A stretch of 18,980 nt of DNA from Calditerrivibrio sp. (GCA_020217115.1 JAIWOA010000005.1:1-18980), one strand, 5' to 3'; shown: positions 1-7,988, counted from the stretch's first letter. The notes: a model not told the origin generated them from the sequence alone. Program-made: numbers and translations.

Positions 1-1370
1 CTCACAATCCAATTCCCATTGTAATCACATCTTACAAAAATGCTTCCTTTCTCATTCAGCCAGTCTTTGGCAATTCGCAAACGATTCTCAAGCAGTGTTG
101 CCCAGTTAGCGTCTTTGTAATTTGTGCGGTAGAGAAACTGGTCAGAGGAATCCAGATTAAACGGCGGATCAATGTAAATCGTCTGCACTTTTTCTTTGAA
201 TTTTGGCAGGATTGTGTTCAATGCCTGATAGTTTTCGCTTTTTATGAGCCAGCCGTCTAATGACTTGTCTAAATCGTCAAACAGAGACAATATCTCAAGC
301 TCTAAATCTTTGAAATACTTGGTATCAATCGGTAAATGTTCGTATTTTTTCGCTAAGTGTTTTCCTGTTAAATCAGTTTCAAAAATACTTTCTATTTTAA
401 AACTCTCATCCACAATGCCAAGTTCTTGCCATTCCTTTATCTGTTTATTTATGCTTGCGTGATTTTTGATTTTTTCTATCAGTTCAGTCTCTTTTATTCT
501 ATCCAGTGTAATCACATAATTACTATTCTTTACAAACTTTGGCTTGTTCCAAATTTTCACTAACTCGTCTTCAAACTGACTTACAAAATCAATAATCTTG
601 AAAGCAATGTCTTTTAGAATTTGCAATTCATTTACTCTATCTGCTGTCCATTCTTTGGCTCCATCCCAGAAGTATTGATAGCTCCAGAGTTTAAATTGCT
701 CCTGTAAAAAGGCTTTGGCGTTTTTGTTGATAAAAAAATCAACCTCGCTTTGTTTTTCAAACACTTTGAATGCTTTTTCTAAACTTTCTTCGGTTGTATT
801 TATATGTTTTTTCTTTAACTCTTTTAAAATATCTTCTGTTTTCGTTATTCTACCTTTCTCTGAATAATATACATTTATATTTATGGTTTTATCTTCTTTT
901 AATTCTTTTAGTTCATATATCAAGCTACGTTTTTCATTGGCTTTTTTATATTCAAGATTGCCAACATCAAAGAAGAATTTTAATCCATCTACTTCTATCT
1001 TCAAACTTCTAAAAATCCTATCTGTTTTAACATAATAAAGCATCTGCGTTTTCCAGAAGAGAATAACATCTTTGTCGTTTGTATAGACTTTTTCATACAC
1101 ATTATTATGAAATGGTGTTGAGTTAAAGTAGATTGAGCCACTTTCGGTAAAATAACGGCTAAAAAAAGAGTAGAGCTTGTCAAAGAGTTCATCTCTAAAT
1201 GATGGATATTTTTCCAATGCTTTTTTAATGTCTACCTTGAGTAATTCTTCAATCTTGCGGTAGTAATTTGATTTTATTCTCATCAAATTCACAAAACCGC
1301 CAGTACCTTCTATACGAGCACCAATAAATATATCCTGTAATACTTTGTAAAAGGTTTGTTCTTTATTCAT
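1..1370 (-). CDS. Site-specific DNA methyltransferase of a restriction-modification system, N-terminal part (cut by window edge)
   Basis: The frame is open from an ATG at 1370 to the window edge: 456 codons without a stop, so the C-terminus lies outside. The hallmark is DPPFN at residues 401-405 in the context YIDPPFNLDSSDQFLYRTNY, which is motif IV of amino-methyltransferases making N6-methyladenine or N4-methylcytosine. No SAM-binding FxGxG motif is seen before it, which fits the beta-class order of type III Mod subunits (motif IV, then target recognition, then motif I). The roughly 400 residues ahead of motif IV are far longer than in classical Mod proteins. They are charged and Lys/Glu-rich, with aromatic stretches such as VILFWKTQMLYYVKTDRIF near residue 100. 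The start is supported by GAGG about 9 bases upstream and a strong promoter. A partner nuclease/helicase is expected off the left edge (inference). The methyltransferase identity is firm; the system type is less so. Confidence 0.85.
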   Translation of the reverse strand, partial: MNKEQTFYKVLQDIFIGARIEGTGGFVNLMRIKSNYYRKIEELLKVDIKKALEKYPSFRDELFDKLYSFFSRYFTESGSIYFNSTPFHNNVYEKVYTNDKDVILFWKTQMLYYVKTDRIFRSLKIEVDGLKFFFDVGNLEYKKANEKRSLIYELKELKEDKTININVYYSEKGRITKTEDILKELKKKHINTTEESLEKAFKVFEKQSEVDFFINKNAKAFLQEQFKLWSYQYFWDGAKEWTADRVNELQILKDIAFKIIDFVSQFEDELVKIWNKPKFVKNSNYVITLDRIKETELIEKIKNHASINKQIKEWQELGIVDESFKIESIFETDLTGKHLAKKYEHLPIDTKYFKDLELEILSLFDDLDKSLDGWLIKSENYQALNTILPKFKEKVQTIYIDPPFNLDSSDQFLYRTNYKDANWATLLENRLRIAKDWLNEKGSIFVRCDYNGNWIV

Positions 1371-1393
1371 ATTATAACCTCATAATTTCTTTT

Positions 1394-1423
1394 ATTATAA
1401 AGTTTTTTTTGTTTTTAAGTCAA
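1394..1423 (-). promoter_or_regulatory. Sigma70-type promoter of the methyltransferase gene
   Basis: On the minus strand, TTGACT (1418-1423) and a perfect TATAAT (1394-1399) are separated by 18 bases of almost pure A. The methyltransferase ATG follows at 1370, with GAGG in between, leaving a very short leader. The gene therefore has its own promoter and does not depend on read-through from the tRNAs. Confidence 0.65.
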
Positions 1424-1514
1424 TAAAAAGCTACTAACATTAAGAAAAAATTGATGTATGCTGAGATAGATTTTTGAATAAATTAAAAGTATGGAAAAAT
1501 GAAAATCTTCAAAC

Positions 1515-1673
1515 ATGAGACCTTTTCGATCAAAATCTAAAAAAGAAAATTGAGGGATTGAAGCCAACCAAGCACAACATCTCGTTTTGCAAGAAAACTT
1601 TTCCGAGATGAAAAATTTTCTCAAAAACAATCGGCTTGAACCGCCAAGTCAGCCAGCAAAAACTCTTAATTGA
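1515..1673 (+). pseudogene. Protein-like plus-strand scrap, unidentified gene remnant
   Basis: From an ATG at about 1515 the plus strand reads MRPFRSKSKKEN, then a TGA, then in the same frame a further 39 codons ending at the TGA near 1673. The second part includes FSEMKNFLKNNRLEPPSQ and is hydrophilic and protein-like, unlike the T-rich surroundings. It has no ribosome binding site of note and no intact upstream gene. It could be the decayed 3' end of a mobile or accessory gene, or chance. The family is not recognised. It lies on the opposite strand to every intact gene here, in the gap between the tRNAs and the methyltransferase. Confidence 0.25.
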
Positions 1674-1758
1674 TTTCAAAAAACCTTTTAATTTTTTCTA
1701 AAACCTGACTGTCGAAGTGAAGGGCAAAGCTTATATCGAGGCGACTGATTCAATATAG

Positions 1759-1832
1759 TGGCGGATCAGGGACTTGAACCCCGGACACTGCGGATATGAG
1801 CCGCATGCTCTAACCACCTGAGCTAATCCGCC
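1759..1832 (-). tRNA. tRNA with CAU anticodon, probably elongator tRNA-Met
   Basis: The cloverleaf folds fully. Acceptor arms are GGCGGAT/ATCCGCC, the D arm GCTC/GAGC, and the anticodon arm TGCGG-CTCATAT-CCGCA with anticodon CAT. The variable loop is five bases, the T arm CGGGG-TTCAAGT-CCCTG and the discriminator base A. CCA is not encoded: the sequence after the discriminator is CTA. It lacks the initiator's three G-C pairs flanking the anticodon loop, so it is either elongator Met or the Ile2 tRNA whose CAU is changed by TilS. Positions 4 and 5 are G, not the C-G pairs typical of E. coli tRNA-Ile2, which favours Met. It is cotranscribed with the fMet tRNA 39 bases upstream. Confidence 0.9.
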
Positions 1833-1846
1833 ATTAAGTTAATATA

Positions 1847-1868
1847 ACGGCTTTTGCCGATTTTTTTT
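1847..1868 (+). terminator. Small hairpin with T-run in the tRNA spacer (possible plus-strand terminator)
   Basis: CGGC (1848-1851), a TTTT loop and GCCG (1856-1859) are followed by A and eight T on the plus strand. The stem is only 4 bp. It would stop plus-strand transcripts coming from the debris region. Alternatively it is just a hairpin in the spacer of the tRNA precursor on the minus strand, where the A-run precedes the stem and cannot act as a terminator. Confidence 0.3.
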
Positions 1869-1871
1869 ATT

Positions 1872-1948
<77 letters not shown>

Positions 1949-1968
1949 TCAATCTAATTGGAACAATG

Positions 1969-1997
1969 TTAATACGACTATTTGTTTCGTTTGTCAA
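1969..1997 (-). promoter_or_regulatory. Sigma70-type promoter of the tRNA pair
   Basis: On the minus strand a perfect TTGACA (1992-1997) and TATTAA (1969-1974) are spaced by 17 bases. Transcription would start near 1961, some 12 bases before the mature 5' end of tRNA-fMet. The strength fits a stable RNA gene. Confidence 0.75.
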
Positions 1998-2036
1998 TAC
2001 TTTTTTTGTTAAGCACAGTTTTATCTAAAATCAGTT

Positions 2037-2099
2037 CTAAACTTTATTTTCAAACTTCTCACAATATTCATTCATCTTATTTTCGATGTAGTCTTTATT
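2037..2099 (-). pseudogene. Short C-terminal gene remnant between phnW and the tRNAs
   Basis: Read on the minus strand, 20 codons run from just after TAA (2100-2102) to TAG (2037-2039) and spell NKDYIENKMNEYCEKFENKV, a charged, helix-like sequence in a region that otherwise lacks genes. It may be the tail of a gene lost when the phosphonate operon was inserted or rearranged. It is too short to identify and could be chance. No convincing terminator for phnW was found in 2040-2123. Confidence 0.2.
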
Positions 2100-2123
2100 T
2101 TATTAAAATCTAATCTCCAGATG

Positions 2124-3215
2124 CTATTTTTTTATATATTTAGATATATGATCGATCAAATTATTTATATCTTCCCTATATATTTCTCCTATTACACCTA
2201 TACGGAAGGTGTCAATTTTTGTCAATTTACCTGGATATATTACAAAACCCTCATTTTTTAATGACTCATATAAATCCTTAAATTCAATTGATTTGGGGAG
2301 AATAAATGTTGCAATGACTGGAGATTGATGATCTTTTTTTATGTAGGATATAAAACCTATGTTTTCCATTTCAGATATCAGCAAATCCATATTTTCTCTA
2401 TACCTTTTATATCGAAGAGGTATACCACCTTCTTCATTAAGTTCATCAATTGCCTTTCTCAGTGCTCTCATAACATGTGTAGGTGATGTATACCTAAAAC
2501 TTCCATTGTTTTTTTCCATATATCTCCACTGTTCATAGAGGTTTAGTGATAGAGAATGTGAATGGGAATGTTTTTTTAATGTTTTTATCTTTCCTATTAC
2601 AAATGCAACTCCCGGAACTCCCTGTATACACTTATTTGCAGAGCTAATGATAAAATCAGCATTACAAGCATGAAAATCTAAAGGTACACCACAAAAACTG
2701 CTCATTGCATCAACAATAAAATATTTTTTGTACCTTTTTGTTACGTTCCCTATATCTTCAATTGGGTTGAGAATCCCTGTTGTAGTTTCTAAGTGGACAG
2801 ATGCAACATGCGTTATATCTTTATTTTTACGAAGATACTTTTCAATGTGAGCAACGTTAATAGGTTTGTTTTCTTTAAATTCTATTTTAACGAATTTAAT
2901 TCCGACAATTTTTGCTATCTCAGCAATTCTTCTGCCATAGGTACCATTTATTAAAATAAGTAGTTTTGCATTTTTGATAGACTTAATTGAACCAATAACT
3001 GCTTCTACAGCATAGGTTCCACTCCCTTGAATTAAAATAGTGGCATAATCTTCAGGTTTACTCCCTGATAAATATAGAAGATCCCTGCGAATTGATTGTA
3101 CTAAATTAGCATACTCTATATCTCTTGTGGGCATATCTTCAAGCATCGATTTTTTAACAGTCTCCGAAGTAGTCAGTGGACCCGGAGTAAATAGCAATAT
3201 CTTATCTTTGTCCAT
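2124..3215 (-). CDS. phnW: 2-aminoethylphosphonate:pyruvate transaminase
   Basis: This PLP enzyme transfers the amino group of 2-aminoethylphosphonate to pyruvate, giving phosphonoacetaldehyde and L-alanine. It is the first catabolic step of the phosphonatase pathway, in the cytoplasm. At 363 residues it matches the family's length. Visible marks are the N-terminal LLFTPGPLTTSETV, the glycine-rich phosphate region QGSGTYAVEA (63-72), the PLP-ring aspartate in FIVDAMSS (D169) and the Schiff-base lysine K195 in SSANKCIQGVPG. These are the same motifs as in the Salmonella enzyme. The start has an excellent AGAGAGG six bases upstream. It is the last gene of the phosphonate operon, 11 bases after phnX. 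Nothing looks damaged. Confidence 0.95.
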   Translation of the reverse strand: MDKDKILLFTPGPLTTSETVKKSMLEDMPTRDIEYANLVQSIRRDLLYLSGSKPEDYATILIQGSGTYAVEAVIGSIKSIKNAKLLILINGTYGRRIAEIAKIVGIKFVKIEFKENKPINVAHIEKYLRKNKDITHVASVHLETTTGILNPIEDIGNVTKRYKKYFIVDAMSSFCGVPLDFHACNADFIISSANKCIQGVPGVAFVIGKIKTLKKHSHSHSLSLNLYEQWRYMEKNNGSFRYTSPTHVMRALRKAIDELNEEGGIPLRYKRYRENMDLLISEMENIGFISYIKKDHQSPVIATFILPKSIEFKDLYESLKNEGFVIYPGKLTKIDTFRIGVIGEIYREDINNLIDHISKYIKK

Positions 3216-3226
3216 ATTAATCCTCT

Positions 3227-4057
3227 CTAAAAGTCATTTAAATTTGAAATCCTCTTTGGATGAGAACCTTTGCATATGTTCCAGTCGATTAATTCACATA
3301 ATAATGGCAACTCTGTTATAGAATATATCACTGCATGTGCACCTGCTTCATACATTTTAAATCTAATATTTTTTGCTTTCTGGTGTCTTTCAAAGGGATC
3401 CATATTGTCCATTTCTTCTTTACTGATACCAAATTCATTCCCCCCATATATAACTCCAACACTCCACATCCCTGCCTGCAAACCTTCTCTGATATCACTT
3501 ATTGTATCCCCCACCTTGACAGATTTACATAAGCTGCTTAGCTTTAATTTTTTGGCATTTTCATAACACATATAGGGGAATGGTCTACCTTCTATAACTT
3601 CGTCTGAACAAACTAAAGAATCTGGGCAATAACCTTTAGACTCTGCTATTGGGGCTAAAATATCCATCATCTTTTTTGTGTAACCTGTAGTAGAGCCTAT
3701 TTTGACCCCTAATTTTTTTAAAATATCAACGGTCTCAATGACACCTGTAATCGGCTCAGCAAACTCCGTTAAACTATTCAGAATATAACCCTCTAAAGAT
3801 TCATACCCATTTCTTATGTCAGAATCATCCGGGTATTTTCCATTATTATCTCTCCATTCATCTCTAACATATTGTAAATTAAATAGAGAATTTAATTGAT
3901 CAATTTTTTTAAGTCCCATAAATCTTCTAACATCCTCATCCTTTATATCTACACCTTTAGATAAAAAAAACTTTTTAAAAGCTGCTAATGGTGCAATACA
4001 ACCAAAATCAATTGTTGTTCCTGCCCAATCAAAAATCACAGACTCCAATTCTTTCAT
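3227..4057 (-). CDS. phnX: Phosphonoacetaldehyde hydrolase (phosphonatase)
   Basis: A HAD-superfamily enzyme that hydrolyses the C-P bond of phosphonoacetaldehyde to acetaldehyde and phosphate. Motif 1 is VIFDWAGTTIDFG with nucleophile D10. The cap domain carries the Schiff-base lysine K51 in MGLKKID, equivalent to K53 of the Bacillus cereus enzyme. GSTTGYTKKMMD follows motif 2 of that family, and VGDTISDIREGLQAGMWSVGV gives the acidic motif that binds Mg. The length of 276 residues is usual. The start has GAGGAG eight bases upstream; that site overlaps the stop of the permease gene, so translation is probably coupled. No acetaldehyde dehydrogenase is encoded nearby. Confidence 0.96.
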   Translation of the reverse strand: MKELESVIFDWAGTTIDFGCIAPLAAFKKFFLSKGVDIKDEDVRRFMGLKKIDQLNSLFNLQYVRDEWRDNNGKYPDDSDIRNGYESLEGYILNSLTEFAEPITGVIETVDILKKLGVKIGSTTGYTKKMMDILAPIAESKGYCPDSLVCSDEVIEGRPFPYMCYENAKKLKLSSLCKSVKVGDTISDIREGLQAGMWSVGVIYGGNEFGISKEEMDNMDPFERHQKAKNIRFKMYEAGAHAVIYSITELPLLCELIDWNICKGSHPKRISNLNDF

Positions 4058-4067
4058 ATACAGCTCC

Positions 4068-5795
4068 TCAATGTTTTAACCATCTATCAGATCTTTTGCG
4101 AAAAGACTTCATCAAAAGATCGAAAATAACTTTAAAAATTAGATTAGTAAATATGATCAATGATGACATGGCAGCTGCAGCAGCTACATCACCAGCTTCT
4201 TCCATATTAATTATTGCCACAGTGGCTGGTCTGGTTTCATAGGTGTAAAGAAAAACAAGGGCAGACACTGTAACCATAGAATTTACAAATAGATAGAAAA
4301 AGATTTCGATAATGGTAGTTATAGACATTGGTAGGGTAACTTTTGTAAAAAATTTATAAAAAGGGACCGACAGCGATTCTGATACAGTTTCATACTCATT
4401 ATCCAGTTTTTTTAACCCTGTTAAAGCAGTAAGAAAAGGAACGGAAAAAAAATGAATTATGTTTGATATAACCATTATGGTGTATGTCCCATAAAGAAAA
4501 TTAAAAGGATTTACAATATTAAATCCCATGATATTAAACTCAACTGTGTTAAAAAATAGAATATAAGCCACACCTATTACAAGGCCGGGTATTGCAAGGG
4601 GCAAGAGTGCTAAAAGCTGTATTGTAGATTTGAAAAGTTTTGCAATTTTAGATTTCTCTACAAGATATGCCCCAGAAAAGATTAAGATCGTCCCGGTAAC
4701 AGCAGTATAAATAGATATTAAAATACTATTAAAATATGATTCCATACCACCTGCAACATCTTTGAAAGTGTAGTGTTCAAGGGTTAATTGAAAATTGTAA
4801 GGCCAATTTTTGATAAATGAGGCAAATATACTTGTGCCTATTATCAAAAGTATCAGTATAGCAACAGTAATACAGTATAATTTTAGAATGTTATCAAATA
4901 TTCTATGCTTTTTAGGGGTATATGGAACAGATTTAGAGGTAAAAGTTATTGATCTTTTATTTTGTATAAATCTATCAGCTATAAAAGCAATAAAACTGGG
5001 AATAAGTAAAATAATCCCTACAGTTGCACCCATGGGGATATTCTGCTGGCCAACAACCTGTTTATATATATCTACTGCTATTACATTGTATGTACCACCT
5101 ATAATTTTGGGAGCACCAAAATCTGTGAAGCTTAATATAAAATTTGTTATTGTTGCACTGAGTAGCCCATATTTTAAAGAGGGTAATGTTACAGTAAAAA
5201 ACTTTTTTATAGGAGAAGCACCCAGAGTTTCTGCAGCTTCATACAATCTTTTATCTGCAAATGAAAATGCTATAGCAAGTATCATAAATGACTGGGGGAA
5301 GGTATAAATAACTTCTGAGATAATGATCCCTAAAAATCCGTATATTGGGATATGTAAAGAAAAGTTTGTACCTAAAATTTCATTTAGTAATTCTGGAATG
5401 ATCTTACTAAAAAAACCTTGATTCCCAAAAAGGTATACAAGTGATATCCCATGCATCATCGTAGTAGCCAGAAGAGGTAGTATGGCAACAAAATTAAATA
5501 AATAACTCCAACCAATTTTACGATGGTAAATAGCATATGCGTAAACAAATGACAAAAAAACTGATATTAAAGTTGTAATTATCGAAACAAGTATTGAATT
5601 CCATAGGGAATGAAGTAAGTGAGGAGAATGAAAATATTCTACAAAATTTGAAAACATTACAAAATCGCCATCTGAATTCAGTAATGATTGTTTAAAAATA
5701 TTAAACATAGGAAGGATAAGTGTTACAAGTAGAAAACTGACGTAAAAAAATAGAAAATTTTTAACAATTGTTCTGTCAGAATTAAAAACTTTCAT
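4068..5795 (-). CDS. 2-AEP ABC transporter permease, two fused transmembrane domains
   Basis: An inner-membrane permease of 575 residues made of two copies of the binding-protein-dependent permease domain, as in ferric-iron (FbpB) and thiamine (ThiP) permeases. It would stand in for separate PhnU and PhnV. About six membrane helices lie in each half, separated by a polar linker at roughly residues 275-300. The EAA loops that dock to the ATPase are at 186-205 (EAAETLGASPIKKFFTVTLP) and 469-489 (ETVSESLSVPFYKFFTKVTLP). The second loop is degenerate and lacks the usual Gly. ATG overlaps the stop of the ATPase gene as ATGA, with only a weak ribosome binding site, so coupled translation is likely. 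Substrate assignment comes from the neighbouring phnX and phnW; by sequence alone an iron or polyamine permease could not be excluded. Confidence 0.85.
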   Translation of the reverse strand: MKVFNSDRTIVKNFLFFYVSFLLVTLILPMFNIFKQSLLNSDGDFVMFSNFVEYFHSPHLLHSLWNSILVSIITTLISVFLSFVYAYAIYHRKIGWSYLFNFVAILPLLATTMMHGISLVYLFGNQGFFSKIIPELLNEILGTNFSLHIPIYGFLGIIISEVIYTFPQSFMILAIAFSFADKRLYEAAETLGASPIKKFFTVTLPSLKYGLLSATITNFILSFTDFGAPKIIGGTYNVIAVDIYKQVVGQQNIPMGATVGIILLIPSFIAFIADRFIQNKRSITFTSKSVPYTPKKHRIFDNILKLYCITVAILILLIIGTSIFASFIKNWPYNFQLTLEHYTFKDVAGGMESYFNSILISIYTAVTGTILIFSGAYLVEKSKIAKLFKSTIQLLALLPLAIPGLVIGVAYILFFNTVEFNIMGFNIVNPFNFLYGTYTIMVISNIIHFFSVPFLTALTGLKKLDNEYETVSESLSVPFYKFFTKVTLPMSITTIIEIFFYLFVNSMVTVSALVFLYTYETRPATVAIINMEEAGDVAAAAAMSSLIIFTNLIFKVIFDLLMKSFRKRSDRWLKH

Positions 5796-6844
5796 AAATT
5801 ATCATCAAAAAATCTATTTTTACCCTTTAAAGAAGGGAAACCACTATATGGTGAAAAAATAATTAAGTCTTTTTCAGAAATATCTATATAAATTTTTTTA
5901 CCAGAAGAGAATAAAGTATCAACAAATTGTTCAGATGGGGTATCTACAATAACTTCATTATCAGCATATTTACCAGAAATTATCTGAACTGTTACCCTGT
6001 AGTAGGAACCTCTAAATTCATAACCGATTATTTCTGCAGGATGAGAATCTGCCAAGGGAGCTTTTAGAATAGTTAATTTCTCAGGTCTTACCCCAAAAAA
6101 ATCTTCACCAGCTTTCAAAAAATTCATTGTCCCTACAAAACTTGCCACAAAAGGATTCTTCGGGTTTGAATATACATCATCAGGTGTTCCGATCTGTTCA
6201 ATATTCCCCTGATTCATGACTACTATATGATCTGATAATGTTAGTGCCTCTTCCTGATCATGGGTAACCATAATGGTAGTAATCCCTGTTTCATCATGGA
6301 TCCTTCTAAGTTCCCTTCTCAGTTCTATTCTCACTTTGGCATCAAGAGCTGAAAGTGGTTCATCCAGCAGCAGTAACTTTGGAGATATCGCAAGAGCTCT
6401 CGCCAGAGCAACTCTCTGTTGCTGTCCACCAGAGAGTTGATAAGGGTAACGATCCTTTTCCTGTTCGAGATGAACCAATTTTATCATATTTTTTACAATC
6501 TGTTTTTTGTCTTTTTTAGTGAACTTTTTTCGGGATTCTAATCCATATGCAATATTTTCACTTACAGTCAAGTTTGGAAACAGTGCGTAAGATTGGAACA
6601 CTATCCCAAAATTTCTTTTAGAAGGGGACAAATCTGTGATATCGTCCCCTTCAAGAAATACCAAACCTTCATCAAGCTGTTCTATTCCAGAAATAATTCT
6701 CAATAGAGTTGTCTTTCCACACCCGCTCGGACCAAGTATGCATGAAAAACTACCTTTTTTTATTTCCAGATTAACACTGTTTAAAACTATCTTATTGTCG
6801 TATCTCTTCGTTATACCATCCAACCTCAGATAAGGTTTCTTCAT
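5792..6844 (-). CDS. phnT: 2-AEP ABC transporter ATP-binding protein
   Basis: A cytoplasmic ABC ATPase of 350 residues that powers the adjoining permease. It shows Walker A GPSGCGKTT (38-46), the Q-loop VFQSYALFP (82-90), signature LSGGQQQRVALARA (137-150), Walker B LLLLDE with D161 and E162, the D-loop SALD and H195 of the switch region. From about residue 250 there is a C-terminal TOBE-like beta domain of the MalK/PotA type. All catalytic residues are present. GAAGGGA precedes the start by some 10 bases. The gene follows the binding-protein gene after 33 bases. The symbol is given on context; the ATPase class as such is certain. Confidence 0.88.
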   Translation of the reverse strand: MKKPYLRLDGITKRYDNKIVLNSVNLEIKKGSFSCILGPSGCGKTTLLRIISGIEQLDEGLVFLEGDDITDLSPSKRNFGIVFQSYALFPNLTVSENIAYGLESRKKFTKKDKKQIVKNMIKLVHLEQEKDRYPYQLSGGQQQRVALARALAISPKLLLLDEPLSALDAKVRIELRRELRRIHDETGITTIMVTHDQEEALTLSDHIVVMNQGNIEQIGTPDDVYSNPKNPFVASFVGTMNFLKAGEDFFGVRPEKLTILKAPLADSHPAEIIGYEFRGSYYRVTVQIISGKYADNEVIVDTPSEQFVDTLFSSGKKIYIDISEKDLIIFSPYSGFPSLKGKNRFFDDNL

Positions 6845-6877
6845 CCAATAGTTCCCTTCACATATTTCAGTATTTTG

Positions 6878-7888
6878 CTACTTTTTAGGCTCAGATTTAC
6901 TGTCATAGCGATTTTGCCATTCTTTAAGTATCCTTTCTCTGTTTGAGGCTGCCCAGACAAAATCGTTTTTCATAAGTTGTTTAACAGGTTCTTTTACATA
7001 CCCCTCTGGGATAGAGAAATTATGTTTGATAGAGATAATAGGGAAGTTTTTAAAATACTCTGGCATTACATCATCACTGATAGCCCAATCAAGAAATATT
7101 TTAGCTTCTGGTTTTATCTGTTTTTTATTGACAAGGGCGTTAGCTTCTAAATCCCACCCTGAACCTTCCTTTGGGAAAACCACTTCAACTGGAGCACCTT
7201 TGCTCTTCTCCTTTAATCCTCTATATCCAAAGGATATTCCAATAGCATATTCTCCTTGAGCAGCCAATTTAGCTGGTTTTGAACCAGAATGGGTGTACTG
7301 TGCTATATTCTCATGAAGTTTATCCAGATATTCCCATCCTTTCTTTTCCCCCATATACTGAAGAATTCCATTGACAAACATAAAACCAGTACCTGAAGAA
7401 GCTGGATTTGGCATTGTTATCAATCCCTTATAAATAGGTTTCGTAAGATCTTCAAGACTTAATGGGATGGGAAGTCCCCTTTTATTAATTTCTGGCAAAT
7501 TTACTATAAATGCATTCATATATGCATCAATTCCAACCCATTTTGCTGCTTTACCTTTATCTTTGAATTGAGGCAACACTCTATCGATACCTTTAGGTGA
7601 ATAAGGGGCCAATAGCTTGTACTGATCAAGGACTAAAAGACTTGTTGCAGAAACCCCCCATACAACATCCGCCTGAGGATTACTCTTTTCTGCAATGAGC
7701 TTTGCAGTTATAATTCCTGTTGAGTCCCTGATTATATTTACCTTAATGTCAGGATACAGTTTCTTAAAGGACTCCAGATAAATCGGGTACTGATCATCTT
7801 CAAGGGCAGTATACACATTGATCTGACCTGCAAATATAGGGATAACAGCAACAATTGAGAAAAAAATTGTCAGTATAAATCTTTTCAT
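6878..7888 (-). CDS. phnS: Periplasmic 2-AEP-binding protein of the ABC transporter
   Basis: A 336-residue extracellular solute-binding protein of the FbpA/iron-type fold. A classical signal peptide occupies residues 1-20 and ends IPIFA before [10 protein letters not shown], the start of the mature domain. [29 protein letters not shown] and the late [17 protein letters not shown] follow the pattern of this family and of putative 2-AEP-binding proteins found with phnWX. AAGGAGG lies seven bases before the ATG, the best ribosome site in the operon, as expected for the most abundant subunit. It is the first gene of the operon, after a 281-base control region. The ligand is inferred from the operon rather than from binding residues. 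Confidence 0.85.
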   Translation of the reverse strand: MKRFILTIFFSIVAVIPIFAGQINVYTALEDDQYPIYLESFKKLYPDIKVNIIRDSTGIITAKLIAEKSNPQADVVWGVSATSLLVLDQYKLLAPYSPKGIDRVLPQFKDKGKAAKWVGIDAYMNAFIVNLPEINKRGLPIPLSLEDLTKPIYKGLITMPNPASSGTGFMFVNGILQYMGEKKGWEYLDKLHENIAQYTHSGSKPAKLAAQGEYAIGISFGYRGLKEKSKGAPVEVVFPKEGSGWDLEANALVNKKQIKPEAKIFLDWAISDDVMPEYFKNFPIISIKHNFSIPEGYVKEPVKQLMKNDFVWAASNRERILKEWQNRYDSKSEPKK

Positions 7889-7922
7889 AGAATACCTCCT
7901 TAATTTTTTTGGATTTTAATCT

Positions 7923-7941
7923 ACAATATTTAAATAATTGT
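7923..7941. promoter_or_regulatory. Near-palindrome between promoter and phnS, candidate operator
   Basis: ACAATATTTAAATAATTGT is almost a perfect palindrome: ACAAT and ATTGT frame ATTTAAAT, with one extra base. It lies just downstream of the proposed -10 and 35 bases or more before the phnS start, a place where a repressor would block transcription. In DNA this AT-rich such a palindrome can arise by chance. Confidence 0.25.
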
Positions 7942-7988
7942 TCTACGTTTGTAATAAAAATGTGAATAGTTTTTTTACAAAGAGATTT

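Larger units (their letters stand above)
1371..1758. other. Non-coding gap between methyltransferase gene and tRNA pair, with gene debris
   Basis: No intact gene is seen. The right part of the methyltransferase promoter region occupies 1371-1423. A long imperfect hairpin lies at about 1578-1610: outer arms CATCTCG/CGAGATG enclose a nested GTTTT/AAAAC stem. Base composition shifts between very T-rich and more balanced stretches: 1560-1665 and 1705-1758 carry CCGCCAAGTCAGCC- and GAGGCGACTG-like runs. A minus-strand frame at 1415-1630 is Phe/Ser-rich and looks like the shadow of the plus-strand scraps. This patchwork is typical of the edge of an inserted element, but no insertion sequence or direct repeat could be demonstrated by eye. 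Confidence 0.5.

Noticed and set aside
244..1012. Small plus-strand frames at 244-462 and 770-1012
   Set aside because: They are antisense to the methyltransferase, which is open over the whole interval and carries a catalytic motif.
1415..1630. 71-codon minus-strand frame in the tRNA-methyltransferase gap
   Set aside because: Phe/Ser/Leu-rich composition typical of the antisense of Lys/Glu-rich or A-rich DNA, and no clear ribosome site. The plus-strand reading is more protein-like.
2040..2123. Terminator after phnW
   Set aside because: Only short ATCT/AGAT-type pairings with interrupted T-runs are seen; not convincing.
4810..5307. 165-codon open frame on the plus strand
   Set aside because: Antisense to the fused permease; its hydrophobic character mirrors the membrane helices and it resembles no known protein.
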